From NCBI GenBank assembly GCA_964568585.1, contig CAZMQI010000002.1:62001-126000 (forward strand): a stretch of 64,000 nt of DNA, given 5' to 3'. Below are positions 1 through 8,967 of this stretch, one piece after another (within the stretch, counting starts at the first letter, position 1; each line of letters starts with the position of its first letter). Below the pieces are notes generated by a model, which had not been told where the DNA came from, did not search any database, and saw only the letters and a list, made by a program, of their open reading frames with translations. Made by a program: the position numbers and the translations under genes. The stretch comes from RGZA01 sp964568585. GTDB taxonomy: Bacteria > Pseudomonadota > Alphaproteobacteria > UBA9219 > RGZA01.

Positions 1-1
1 C

Positions 2-952
2 GCAAATAAAGCAAATGTTCCTCTGCTCACTTTTTTGTACTACGCGCGAATTGGCCGCTTTGCAGGCAAAGTTGCTTCGCGTGATGTGCCCCGCACACGC
101 CCGATTGATGATTTAGCGCCCGTGAAAGCTGCCCTGCTTGGTCAAAAGCCTAGCGATGAACCAACATTAACATCTGATGCCTACAAGCAAATATCATCGA
201 TGCTGAAGAGTGCCACCGATGAAGAAGGGCATATCAGTGAAACTACCATTAAAGGAATTGCTGCACACTTCCCCAAAGAAGCGGGGATTGGCGAATCTAT
301 CGTGAAGGAAGTTCGAATTGGTCTGGTTGCTCTGGGAGATTTACCAGAACGCAAACCCATCAACACTGAACGTATCCTCGCCATGTGGTATGTGCTGGAC
401 AACAATAGAACCACACCCATACCTGAATTGGCGGTACAGCATGGCTGGGAACAAAAAGCCTTGGAACGCGCAGGCATAACCGGACGATTGGTTGGCGCCG
501 TTGAACCACGCGTTAAACGCAATAAACAACGTATGATAAAAATTGTATTGCGACTTATGGAACGCCAATCACTTGATGCTTCCGGGGCAGCACAGCGTTT
601 GAAATTAAACAAAGCAACAGTACGCGAATGGGTTCGGGAAGCACTTGGGAATCAGCAAGAACGTGTGGCAATCCGCCGTAAACGCTTGTTGGAAGCGGCG
701 CTGAAAGCTGACCCAAATCTTACTAACAAAAAGCTTGGCACAGAAATTGGTCTATCGGAAAAAGTGGTACGCACCGATTTATTGGCGATTGTTCAGCAGT
801 TAGAAATGTCCACGGAGGCAGCTGATAAAGCCAAGCTCGTCATATTAAAGCCACGCCTTGAACGCATGGCATTAGGCGTTATTCGCCAAAAAATGCGAAA
901 ACCAGCCAAACGCATTCGCCGCCCCAAACCTAAGCCACAAGCTCCAAACTAA
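2..952 (+). CDS. HTH-domain protein of unknown function, 5' end cut by window edge
   Basis: The reading frame is open to the left edge with no stop. The first usable start inside the window is a TTG at 35, so the gene probably begins outside the window. About 305 residues are visible. Two segments look like helix-turn-helix units: one near residues 175-205 (AAQRLKLNKATVREW) and one near 225-260 (NKKLGTEIGLSEKVVRTDL). The C-terminal 30 residues are rich in Arg, Lys and Pro and end in KPQAPN, a basic tail that could bind nucleic acid. I do not recognise the family; a DNA-binding role is inferred only from the HTH-like segments. The stop abuts the stop of the convergent lepA gene with no spacer. 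Confidence 0.6.
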   Translation, partial: ANKANVPLLTFLYYARIGRFAGKVASRDVPRTRPIDDLAPVKAALLGQKPSDEPTLTSDAYKQISSMLKSATDEEGHISETTIKGIAAHFPKEAGIGESIVKEVRIGLVALGDLPERKPINTERILAMWYVLDNNRTTPIPELAVQHGWEQKALERAGITGRLVGAVEPRVKRNKQRMIKIVLRLMERQSLDASGAAQRLKLNKATVREWVREALGNQQERVAIRRKRLLEAALKADPNLTNKKLGTEIGLSEKVVRTDLLAIVQQLEMSTEAADKAKLVILKPRLERMALGVIRQKMRKPAKRIRRPKPKPQAPN

Positions 953-2761
953 TTATTTGTTATCTTCGTATTTAAGCGCGGCGATGAATGCACTTTGCGG
1001 GATTTCAACCTGTCCGAATTGACGCATGCGCTTTTTGCCTTCTTTCTGCTTTTCGAGCAGTTTCTTCTTACGGCTAATATCGCCGCCATAGCATTTCGCG
1101 GTAACATCCTTCCGCATCGCGGAGATGTCTTCACGCGCGATAATCTTGCCGCCGATTGCAGCTTGCACCGCAATCTTGAACATTTGTTTTGGAATTAAAT
1201 CCTTCAAGCGTTCGCACAGCTGACGGCCACGTTTTTCTGCGGCGACCCTATGCACGATCATCGCCAGTGCATCAACCGGTTCCTGGTTCACCAGAATGCT
1301 CATCTTCACCAAATCGCCGGTTTCATAGCCATCCATTACATAGTCAAAGCTGGCGTAACCTCGGCTGACCGATTTCAAACGATCGTAAAAATCAAACACA
1401 ACTTCATTCAATGGTAAGCGGTACACCAGCATCGCACGCGTGCCGGCATAGGTTAAATCAACCTGCACGCCGCGGCGGTCTTCACATAGCTTCAAGATGG
1501 AGCCCAGATATTCATCAGGCACCAAAATAGTTGCTTTAATCCACGGTTCATCAATATGGTCGATACGCATAACATCCGGCATATCAACCGGATTATGAAT
1601 CTGCAGCAATTCGCCATTCGTCATGTGCAATTTGTACACCACAGATGGCGCAGTGGTGATGAGATCAAGATTGAATTCGCGTTCCAGACGCTCCTGAATG
1701 ATTTCAAGATGCAATAAACCTAAGAAACCGCAGCGGAAACCCAAACCAAGCGCGGCGGATGTCTCGCCCTCAAAGTGGAAGCTGGAATCATTGAGCACCA
1801 GCTTACCAAGACTATCGCGTAGATCTTCGAACTTCGCGGCATCGGATGGGAATAATCCGCAGAACACGACAGGGACGGATGGCTTGAACCCCGGCAGCGC
1901 TTCGGTCGCTTGCCGTTTTTCTTCGGTAATTGTATCGCCCACTTTGGTATCGGTGATAGTTTTAATACCAGCAGTGATGTAACCCATTTCGCCAGGTAAC
2001 AAAGACTGCACGGGAATTTTATTGGGTGTGAAATAGCCAACGCGCTCTACTTGGTGGGTTGCGCCTGCGGCCATGAAGCGTACCTTCATATCTTGTTTAA
2101 TCTCGCCTTCAAATACACGCACCAGAATAACTACGCCCAAGTAAGCATCATACCAGCTATCAACCAGCAAGGCCTTTAACGGCGCAGACTTATCACCCTT
2201 TGGTGCTGGCAAACGGTGCACCACCGCTTCCAATACGCCTTCAATATTCAAACCGGTTTTTGCCGAAACGCATACGGCATCGCTGGCATCCAAACCAATT
2301 ACATCTTCGATTTGTGTCTTCACGCGGTCAATATCCGCTGCTGGCAAATCCACCTTGTTCAATACGGGAATAATCTCGTGCCCGTTATTGATGGCCTGAT
2401 ACACGTTCGCCAAGGTCTGTGCTTCAACGCCTTGGCTGGCATCCACTACCAAAATACTACCTTCACATGCGGCCAACGAACGGCTCACTTCATAGGCAAA
2501 GTCGACATGGCCAGGGGTATCCATCAAATTCAACTGATACATCTCGCCGTTCAGCGCTTTGTAATTCAGACGCACGGTTTGCGCTTTGATGGTGATGCCA
2601 CGCTCGCGCTCAATATCCATGCTATCGAGCATCTGTTCTTTCATGTCACGTTTTTCGATACCGCCGCAGAACTCAATCAAGCGGTCAGCAAGCGTGGATT
2701 TACCGTGATCAATATGCGCGATAATCGCGAAGTTTCGAATATGGGATAGTGGTACGGACAT
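953..2761 (-). CDS. lepA: Elongation factor 4 (LepA), ribosome back-translocase GTPase
   Basis: A 602-residue translational GTPase of the normal LepA length. The N-terminal G domain has the P-loop AHIDHGKS at about residues 15-22, the DTPGH switch II and the NKVD specificity motif. It is followed by EF-G-like domains II, III and V and the LepA-specific C-terminal domain (residues about 480-602, including the GGDISRKKKLLEKQK region). LepA binds 70S ribosomes and affects initiation and elongation under ionic or thermal stress. It is transcribed towards the HTH gene on the other strand, and the two stops touch. The ATG start is supported by the canonical N terminus leading into IRNFAIIAHIDHGKS. 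Confidence 0.97.
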   Translation of the reverse strand: MSVPLSHIRNFAIIAHIDHGKSTLADRLIEFCGGIEKRDMKEQMLDSMDIERERGITIKAQTVRLNYKALNGEMYQLNLMDTPGHVDFAYEVSRSLAACEGSILVVDASQGVEAQTLANVYQAINNGHEIIPVLNKVDLPAADIDRVKTQIEDVIGLDASDAVCVSAKTGLNIEGVLEAVVHRLPAPKGDKSAPLKALLVDSWYDAYLGVVILVRVFEGEIKQDMKVRFMAAGATHQVERVGYFTPNKIPVQSLLPGEMGYITAGIKTITDTKVGDTITEEKRQATEALPGFKPSVPVVFCGLFPSDAAKFEDLRDSLGKLVLNDSSFHFEGETSAALGLGFRCGFLGLLHLEIIQERLEREFNLDLITTAPSVVYKLHMTNGELLQIHNPVDMPDVMRIDHIDEPWIKATILVPDEYLGSILKLCEDRRGVQVDLTYAGTRAMLVYRLPLNEVVFDFYDRLKSVSRGYASFDYVMDGYETGDLVKMSILVNQEPVDALAMIVHRVAAEKRGRQLCERLKDLIPKQMFKIAVQAAIGGKIIAREDISAMRKDVTAKCYGGDISRKKKLLEKQKEGKKRMRQFGQVEIPQSAFIAALKYEDNK

Positions 2762-2848
2762 TATGTAATAGGTTCTTTAACTGGCGTTGTCGTGGCGCTA
2801 TTGATAGCGCATAAAGCCATTAAAAAAAACGGAATTATTATTGCTGTT

Positions 2849-4441
2849 TTAAGCCTTTTTAGGGGGCTTTATCGCGTAGGTGGCACAGCTCATCGGCTTT
2901 AAAACAAGGCCGTTTTTCTGCTCCAGCACGCCAATGCTGGCTTCATAGATAAGCTGCCCTCTGGCTGGAATTTTATAATTGGCCGATGTGGCGCCAAGAT
3001 TGAACACGAAATGCAGGCGGTGCTTTTTATCAAAGCGCTCAAAGGCAATGACATCGCCTTTCGTCTTTATCAGTTTGAAGCCATCGGATTTAAGGGCGGA
3101 TTGTGCTTTACGCCACGCGATAATGCGCCGTGCGAAGTGCAAATTGCTTTCTTGGTTCTTCTCCTGAACGTCTACCGCCAAGGCTTTATGATCTTCGCTC
3201 ACCGGCAACCATGTGTTACGCGATACACTAAACCCCGCATGGGCTGACCATTTATTCCACGGCATTGGCGTTCGGCAACCATCGCGTCCCTTGAACTTGG
3301 GATAAAAAGCAAGGCCGAATGGATCAACCATCTTTTCAAACGGCACATCCGCTTCGGGCAATCCCAATTCTTCACCCTGATACATGCAGTAAGAGCCTGG
3401 CAATGAAAGGCCAAACAGCAATGCAACCCGCGCCGCGTTAGGTGTATCACCCCAACGCGATGTGACACGTTTCACATCATGGTTTGATAATGCATAGCAA
3501 AATAGGGTGTCCGGTTTTTTTGTGGTTTCGGCTTTCGCAACAGTTTCCGCAAAAGATGCCGCATCCGGTTTCCCTTTAAGCAGTGCAAAGGTATAACTCA
3601 TGTGCAGGCGTTTTTTGCCCGTATACAATGCAGCTCTGGCCAGTGGATTTTCGCCGCCCACTTCGCCCAGTAATATCGCGCCATAACGGTTGGTGAGTTT
3701 ACGTAATGCTTCTAAAAATACTAACGTGTCTTTATGGCCTTCACTGTGCAAACGGATTTGCCGTGCTTGCGGAATATCTTTGGGAACGTCGGGCGCAATC
3801 GGCATCGTCTTTGGACGCGGCGGATTGTTGCGTAACATCGGGTCTGCAAAACCAGTATGAATGGCATCCAGCCGGAAACCATCCACGCCCATATCTAGCC
3901 AGAAACGGCCAGTTTGCATGATCATTTTACGCAAAGCTGGGTTTCGCAGGTTAAAGGTGGGCTGGCTTTCCAAAAACTGGTGGAAATAATACTGCTGGCG
4001 CGTGGTATCCCACGCCCAAGCACCACCACCGAAATAGGAAAGCCAGTTATTGGGCGGCGTACCATCAGGCTTTGCATCGGCCCATATGAACCAGTCGGCT
4101 TTGGGGTTTTTCTGGCTGCTGCGGCTTTCGATAAACCACGGATGGGCATCAGAACAATGGCACCACACCTGATCCATTATAATCTTCAGATGCTGCTTAT
4201 GCGCTTCATTCAATAATTTTTTAAAATCTGCAAGCGTTCCAAAACGTGGGTCGACATCGCAGTAATCGCTGACGTCATATCCAAAATCTTTTTGTGGCGA
4301 TTTCACGAATGGCGAAACCCACACGGCATCAACGCCAAGGCGCCCAATATAAGGAAGCTTTTCGATAATGCCACGCAAATCACCGACACCATCGGCGTTA
4401 CTGTCTTTGAACGAACGGGGATAGATTTGATAAATCAGCAT
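2849..4441 (-). CDS. GH13 alpha-glucosidase / oligo-1,6-glucosidase-like
   Basis: A 530-residue cytoplasmic family-13 glycoside hydrolase without a signal peptide. Conserved regions are visible. Region II (GVDGFRLD) gives the nucleophile D192, LLGEVGG gives the acid/base E260, and LSNHD gives the transition-state Asp at about 322. Region I is unusual: it reads DQVWCHCSDAHPWF, with Cys at position 94 where relatives have Asn (DxVxNHTSDxHxWF). The family hydrolyses terminal alpha-glucosidic bonds of maltose- or isomaltose-type sugars. The N terminus begins directly at LIYQIYPRSF. An in-frame stop lies a few codons upstream, so the short leader is real. A TATACT hexamer lies upstream. No sugar-uptake genes are adjacent, so the substrate is open. 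Confidence 0.9.
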   Translation of the reverse strand: MLIYQIYPRSFKDSNADGVGDLRGIIEKLPYIGRLGVDAVWVSPFVKSPQKDFGYDVSDYCDVDPRFGTLADFKKLLNEAHKQHLKIIMDQVWCHCSDAHPWFIESRSSQKNPKADWFIWADAKPDGTPPNNWLSYFGGGAWAWDTTRQQYYFHQFLESQPTFNLRNPALRKMIMQTGRFWLDMGVDGFRLDAIHTGFADPMLRNNPPRPKTMPIAPDVPKDIPQARQIRLHSEGHKDTLVFLEALRKLTNRYGAILLGEVGGENPLARAALYTGKKRLHMSYTFALLKGKPDAASFAETVAKAETTKKPDTLFCYALSNHDVKRVTSRWGDTPNAARVALLFGLSLPGSYCMYQGEELGLPEADVPFEKMVDPFGLAFYPKFKGRDGCRTPMPWNKWSAHAGFSVSRNTWLPVSEDHKALAVDVQEKNQESNLHFARRIIAWRKAQSALKSDGFKLIKTKGDVIAFERFDKKHRLHFVFNLGATSANYKIPARGQLIYEASIGVLEQKNGLVLKPMSCATYAIKPPKKA

Positions 4442-4484
4442 CGCTTGTCAGCTTAGTATAGCCACACGCGTTTATACAAGCATG

Positions 4485-5816
4485 TTACGCAGTGCCGCGC
4501 GGTGGCGATTGGGTATGAATGACAAATCGGTTTGTCGTTGCTGTAACTGTGGTCGGCGGCCCCGCAGCAGGCTGCACGCTGGCAATCAATGTACGTATCT
4601 GCTGTGTACCAGCCGCAGTCAAGTGCAGCCCGTCTGCATCTTTTTGTATTCCTCTATCCCGTGTCACAATGGGTTGGATAGGTGGCCTGTCAGGATGCGC
4701 TTGATTATGTTCCCGTATGGTTTCGGTAATGACATTCGCGACTCTGGCAAGGCCCGCATCGTTGTGAGCGCTGCCTTGATTATTACCGGGCAATACCCAG
4801 TTATTTATTCTCACGCCAGCGCGGTCTGCTGCCTGCAAAAATAACTGCACCTGACGCTTATTTTCTGCATCAGGATATGGACCGTTATTACTACCCAGCA
4901 CGACATCCGCAACAGCGCCGGGTCTCAAATGGCGGAACTGCGCTGCTGCCGCCCCAATACTCACACCGACCACAGCGACGTTTTGCTTATTGGGATATGC
5001 CCATTTCAAGCTTGCGCCAATGCTATCACCCATAATCACATTGCTTTCAGCGCGGGGATGCTGCACGGAGTTATTGACCAAGCCATGCGTTGGCGGATGC
5101 GCAACCACAGGTCGTATATCCTGCCTGCCATCACGCGGCGGCCCACTGGGCGATGCGTAGGGTGGCGCGTAAGGTGGCGCTTGTTGTGGTGAACCTTCAT
5201 TCTGGCGATTGATACGAAGACCTGTTGGCTGCGGGGGCGTTTGTTGCGGCAATGGCTCGGCGGGTCTAAATGCGTTGCCAATAGAATTACCGATAGTATT
5301 CATGACGGTGTTGAATCCGCGCCCAATGGCCGCGAACGCATCTCTAAACCCTTGCATAAAACTATTGGTTGAAACCGTGCGCTGTCCATACGTTGAACCT
5401 GGAAGCGATGCCCATTCCTGACGACATTTATATGCGGCTTGCTGGATATTGCCATTAATCACATCATTAAGCGCGCCACGCTGTGCAATCAATGCCACGG
5501 CTGCTATGTCCTGTGTATGCGGCTTGAAATCATTGAACCCATGGGCACGTGCGATACGGTCCCACGTATAGCTCATGAACTGATAGCGACCCGCTGCATT
5601 TGAACGCAGACTTGGATTAAGCTGCACCATAATGCGTGGATGGTCGACATACCCGTTGTTGAATTGGCCATGACCCACATTGATGTTATAACCACGGTCC
5701 CCTCGTCCATAGGTTCCTTCTGCCTTGGCAATCGCATCCAGAAATGCGCGCACATTCTGGTTTTGCAATGCAGCTTCATATTGAGCGTATTGTGGTGAAC
5801 GGGGAAAATTTGTCAT
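4485..5816 (-). CDS. GH104 muramidase fused to SGNH-hydrolase-like domain
   Basis: A 443-residue protein with no signal peptide. Residues about 15-150 match lambda-endolysin-type (GH104) muramidases: the catalytic Glu is probably E33 in AIAKAEGTYG, followed by AAGRYQFMSYTWDRIAR and EWASLPG. Residues 152-185 form a Gly-rich hydrophobic or amphipathic helix. After GLRINRQNE (199-207) comes a Pro-rich linker. Residues 258-412 look like an SGNH esterase fold: GDSIG with S265, a central G (VVGVSIGAA), a GSNN block III at 308-311, and DGLH with D395/H398. A related motif, RFVIHTQS, ends the protein. A reasonable inference is glycan cleavage plus removal of O-acetyl groups. It sits downstream of two other hydrolase-like genes sharing the same helix and motif. 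How it leaves the cell is unknown. Confidence 0.75.
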   Translation of the reverse strand: MTNFPRSPQYAQYEAALQNQNVRAFLDAIAKAEGTYGRGDRGYNINVGHGQFNNGYVDHPRIMVQLNPSLRSNAAGRYQFMSYTWDRIARAHGFNDFKPHTQDIAAVALIAQRGALNDVINGNIQQAAYKCRQEWASLPGSTYGQRTVSTNSFMQGFRDAFAAIGRGFNTVMNTIGNSIGNAFRPAEPLPQQTPPQPTGLRINRQNEGSPQQAPPYAPPYASPSGPPRDGRQDIRPVVAHPPTHGLVNNSVQHPRAESNVIMGDSIGASLKWAYPNKQNVAVVGVSIGAAAAQFRHLRPGAVADVVLGSNNGPYPDAENKRQVQLFLQAADRAGVRINNWVLPGNNQGSAHNDAGLARVANVITETIREHNQAHPDRPPIQPIVTRDRGIQKDADGLHLTAAGTQQIRTLIASVQPAAGPPTTVTATTNRFVIHTQSPPRGTA

Positions 5817-5829
5817 CTATTCGCCCGTC

Positions 5830-6669
5830 TTATGTCGGTTGGCGCGGCGGAGATGGGTGATTGTCATGTTGCCGATGTATTGTGAAGGATGGCGCAGGAT
5901 GCGGAGCGACAGCTGCAACAACAGATCGCTTCATCGGGGTTACCTGTGCGGGAGGACGATGTTCATGCCCGCGTACCGGTACGCCATATTGTGCATAGGG
6001 TTGTACATGCGACGCTGATGGCTCGTCGCTAATGCGATTAATACGCAACGATGGGCTTTGCGCGTGCGGAGCTGGTGCAGGCGTTTCGTTGGAACCAAAT
6101 ACACGCTTAAATGCTCCGCTCACCGTATCAACCACGCGGTTATAGGTATTACTGATGGCAGCGGCCACTTCGCGGATAAAGCCCATCGCAGTGCGCTGGC
6201 GACGGTTAGTCTCGCCACTGCGATTATCATAGCGCTCGAACTGATGCATTGCTTCAACAGCTTGGCCAAGATTGCTCGAACGCTTCAACATATCGCCTGC
6301 CTGGCGCTCACTACCAAAGGCGGGGCCTGGAACGTTCAAATTATCACGGCGCGGAATGCCCATTTCATGCATCGCAAAATCAATCTGTGTAGTAACGGGA
6401 TCTTGTCCTGGACGTGCAGCAACGAAGCGTTGCATGTTGGTGTAACGTTGTTCACGCCATTGGAATAATCCATGCGCTTCACGGCCACGACCCAGATTTC
6501 TGTCGCCAACCACGCTCAAGTTAAAGTTGGATTCATGTTTTATCGCAGCCATCACTGCAGCGGTCTGATGTTGATTGAATTGATACGCCGTTGTCAGGTG
6601 ATGCAGTGCACGCCGACGATTATCATCGGGATCATTTGTTGGAATACGTGCTCGCTGGTTTACAGCCAT
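5830..6669 (-). CDS. Phage-tail-lysozyme-type peptidoglycan hydrolase
   Basis: A 279-residue protein without a signal peptide. Residues 20-105 resemble the phage tail lysozyme family (Phage_lysozyme2): MAAIKHESNFN with E46 as the likely catalytic acid, then AHGLFQWREQRY, the typical G-x-F-Q-W signature. Residues 160-192 form an amphipathic helix (FIREVAAAISNTYNRVVDTV). SLRINRISD (207-215) starts a Pro/His-rich tail, and SFTIHRQHD (261-269) sits near the C terminus. Both motifs recur in the two flanking genes. The stop is 13 bases from the start of the GH104-SGNH gene, so co-transcription is likely. Family members cleave peptidoglycan during phage or tail-like particle penetration. No tail genes are visible here, so a secreted or contact-delivered role is only an inference. 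Confidence 0.7.
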   Translation of the reverse strand: MAVNQRARIPTNDPDDNRRRALHHLTTAYQFNQHQTAAVMAAIKHESNFNLSVVGDRNLGRGREAHGLFQWREQRYTNMQRFVAARPGQDPVTTQIDFAMHEMGIPRRDNLNVPGPAFGSERQAGDMLKRSSNLGQAVEAMHQFERYDNRSGETNRRQRTAMGFIREVAAAISNTYNRVVDTVSGAFKRVFGSNETPAPAPHAQSPSLRINRISDEPSASHVQPYAQYGVPVRGHEHRPPAQVTPMKRSVVAAVAPHPAPSFTIHRQHDNHPSPPRQPT

Positions 6670-6837
6670 GTGCCTATCTCTTTGAAATTCATTACTTACT
6701 TTAATTTCTTATCATTAAAACTTGGTGAAATAATTGTTAACGCCCAAGGAAATCTCAGTGTCGTTTTGTATATATAACAATAGTTTATTTGTGGGTGTGC
6801 CTAATATCACAGGCTAATTTGCTTAAAACCCGAATAT

Positions 6838-7698
6838 TTAAGGGCGCGGGGTTACGTGTGGAGCAGGACTAGCTGGAGCATTTTGCTCTGGGAATGCTTC
6901 ACTTTGGCGGCGAATGGTGAGCGGGACATGCGGCGGGTGCGGTGTCAAAACACGAGGCTCCGGCGGTGATTGCTGCACGTAGTTCGTGGGTATTTGCGGG
7001 CGTCGCTGTGGGACTTCAGGGGGATGTGTTTGTTGGCGCGGCTGCGGATGTGCTTGTGGATGTGGTTGCGATGATGGTGATAACGCATCACCAATGCGAT
7101 TAATCACCCAGCGTGCGCCATTCGCTATCCCTGTCGCAACGTTTGCTATACCTTGACCAATAGCGCCGACAACATCGCCGATGAAATTTCCAACCCCGCG
7201 GATAAGATTACCAAAGCGGGTATTCCACCATCTAGTATCAGGGGTTTCAACACCAAAACGCTCGCCTCTTGAACGAAACGTTTCCCTGCCCACACCCACA
7301 GATTCCGATGCATTACCCGTTGCGCCAAGACTTAGATTGGTTCCATTTCTGCAGACTTTGCTAATCGTATCGATGAATTGCCGATTATTCGAATATCCAG
7401 GCTCGGGTTGATGCGCTGGCCAATAATTATAATTACCATGGTTACGCAGTTCATAATCAATTGTATGGCCACGCGATGCACAACGATTGAATACAGTTTC
7501 TGCCCATGCCATTTGCGCTTCAGGACCTTGCGCGCCAACTTCTTTTTGCATACGCCCGGCAAAGGCATACATGGTAGCGGTTGGATTGCCAGAACTATCA
7601 AATAGCTGGCTCATGAATTGCCTGCGATCAACAATCGCATTACGATTGTTGCGCGGATCACCTTGTCGATTTTCTCTATCAACGGGAATACGCGCCAT
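6838..7698 (-). CDS. SleB-type (Hydrolase_2-like) cell wall hydrolase candidate
   Basis: A 286-residue protein without a signal peptide. Residues 45-135 resemble the SleB/CwlJ hydrolase fold: KEVGAQGPEAQMAWAETVFNR (residues 52-72, with E53 and E60 as acidic candidates), then NLSLGATGNAS, comparable to the NGATHFY region of the family. A Gly-rich hydrophobic stretch (165-205) and a long Pro/Gln/His linker follow. The motif PLTIRRQSE (259-267) lies close to the C terminus. The similarity is weaker than for its two neighbours. It is first in the three-gene block, with about 170 A/T-rich bases before the next gene, so it may have a separate promoter from the two genes downstream. Confidence 0.55.
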   Translation of the reverse strand: MARIPVDRENRQGDPRNNRNAIVDRRQFMSQLFDSSGNPTATMYAFAGRMQKEVGAQGPEAQMAWAETVFNRCASRGHTIDYELRNHGNYNYWPAHQPEPGYSNNRQFIDTISKVCRNGTNLSLGATGNASESVGVGRETFRSRGERFGVETPDTRWWNTRFGNLIRGVGNFIGDVVGAIGQGIANVATGIANGARWVINRIGDALSPSSQPHPQAHPQPRQQTHPPEVPQRRPQIPTNYVQQSPPEPRVLTPHPPHVPLTIRRQSEAFPEQNAPASPAPHVTPRP

Positions 7699-7852
7699 GA
7701 CGCGATCTGCCTCTAAAAACCTGTTTTTACAGGTGATATTATAAATTTGCGAAATTAAAATGTGGTGAAGGAAGCATTAACCAGATGCCAATAAAGCCAC
7801 GCATTTCTTCCCACAATGGGCAGAAGATGGTTAATTCGAAGTAGATTTTGGC

Positions 7853-8956
7853 TTAAAGCGCCTGCAACGCCTTCAATACCGCATCGCCCATCGCTTGCGT
7901 GCCAATCGGTTTTATACCAACCGCCGCGATGTCAACGGTACGTATATTCTGCTCCAGCACATTGGCAACAGCGCGTTCCAATGCCGCGCATTCCTTTGGC
8001 ATATTGAAGGAGTATTTGAGCGCCATCGCAAAGCTAAGGATGGTTGCAAGTGGATTCGCCTTATCCTGCCCTGCGATATCCGGCGCACTGCCATGAATAG
8101 GTTCATACATTGCATTCTGTTTGCCGTTGGCATCTTTTGCGCCAAGACTGGCCGATGGCAACATGCCAAGCGAACCTGTCAGCATTGATGCTTCATCAGA
8201 TAGAATATCGCCAAATAGATTATCGGTGACGATGACGTCAAAGCTTTTTGGATTGCGAAGCAATACCATCGCCACGGCGTCCGCATACATATGCGTCAGC
8301 TCCACATCCTTATATTCGGCTGCATGTAATGCGATGACTTCTTCGCGCCACAAACGGCCACTTTCCATCACATTGCCTTTTTCGCTGGAGCAAACCTTGT
8401 TGCCGCGCTTGCGTGCCAATTCAAATGCCACGCGTGCCACACGGTGGATTTCAGGGGTCGTATACACCTGCGTATTCACGCCTTTACGTATGCCATTTCC
8501 CAAATCGGTAATACCGCGTGGTTCGCCGAAATAAACGCCGCCGCATAATTCGCGCACAATCATGATGTCCAAGCCCTTCACCACTTCTGGCTTTAAGGTG
8601 CTGGCATCCAACAACGCATCAAACACAATAGCAGGGCGAAGGTTAGCAAATAAATCCAGTTCCTTGCGGAGCTTTAATAATGCAGCTTCAGGGCGCTTGG
8701 CATAATCAACCTTATCCCATTTCGGGCCACCCACCGCGCCAAGCATCACCACATCGGCAGCTTTCGCTTTAGCCAAGGTTCCATCATCCAGCGATGTTCC
8801 ATACTTGTCATAACCGGCACCGCCTACGACATCTTCGCTTACTTCAAACTTCGCGCCATTGTTCTTGAAATGCGTGATGAGCTTTTTAACAGGCTCCATC
8901 ACCTCTGGGCCAATGCCATCGCCAGGGAGGATGAGTACGTTATATGCTTTCGACAT
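7853..8956 (-). CDS. leuB: 3-isopropylmalate dehydrogenase
   Basis: A 367-residue enzyme of normal length. It oxidises and decarboxylates 3-isopropylmalate to 2-oxoisocaproate with NAD, the third step committed to leucine. Visible family features are LPGDGIGPEV at the N terminus, the substrate Arg segment (ANLRPA), the YFGEPRG region, VTDNLFGDILSDEA (metal-binding Asp residues) and GSAPDIAGQDKANP near the C terminus. It is the last gene of the leuC-to-leuB operon, 11 bases after leuD. Confidence 0.97.
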   Translation of the reverse strand: MSKAYNVLILPGDGIGPEVMEPVKKLITHFKNNGAKFEVSEDVVGGAGYDKYGTSLDDGTLAKAKAADVVMLGAVGGPKWDKVDYAKRPEAALLKLRKELDLFANLRPAIVFDALLDASTLKPEVVKGLDIMIVRELCGGVYFGEPRGITDLGNGIRKGVNTQVYTTPEIHRVARVAFELARKRGNKVCSSEKGNVMESGRLWREEVIALHAAEYKDVELTHMYADAVAMVLLRNPKSFDVIVTDNLFGDILSDEASMLTGSLGMLPSASLGAKDANGKQNAMYEPIHGSAPDIAGQDKANPLATILSFAMALKYSFNMPKECAALERAVANVLEQNIRTVDIAAVGIKPIGTQAMGDAVLKALQAL

Positions 8957-8967
8957 GATGGTTCCTG

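Noticed and set aside
4485..7698. A prophage around the hydrolase trio
   Set aside because: No capsid, terminase, portal, integrase, holin or tail genes are present on either side; housekeeping genes adjoin directly.
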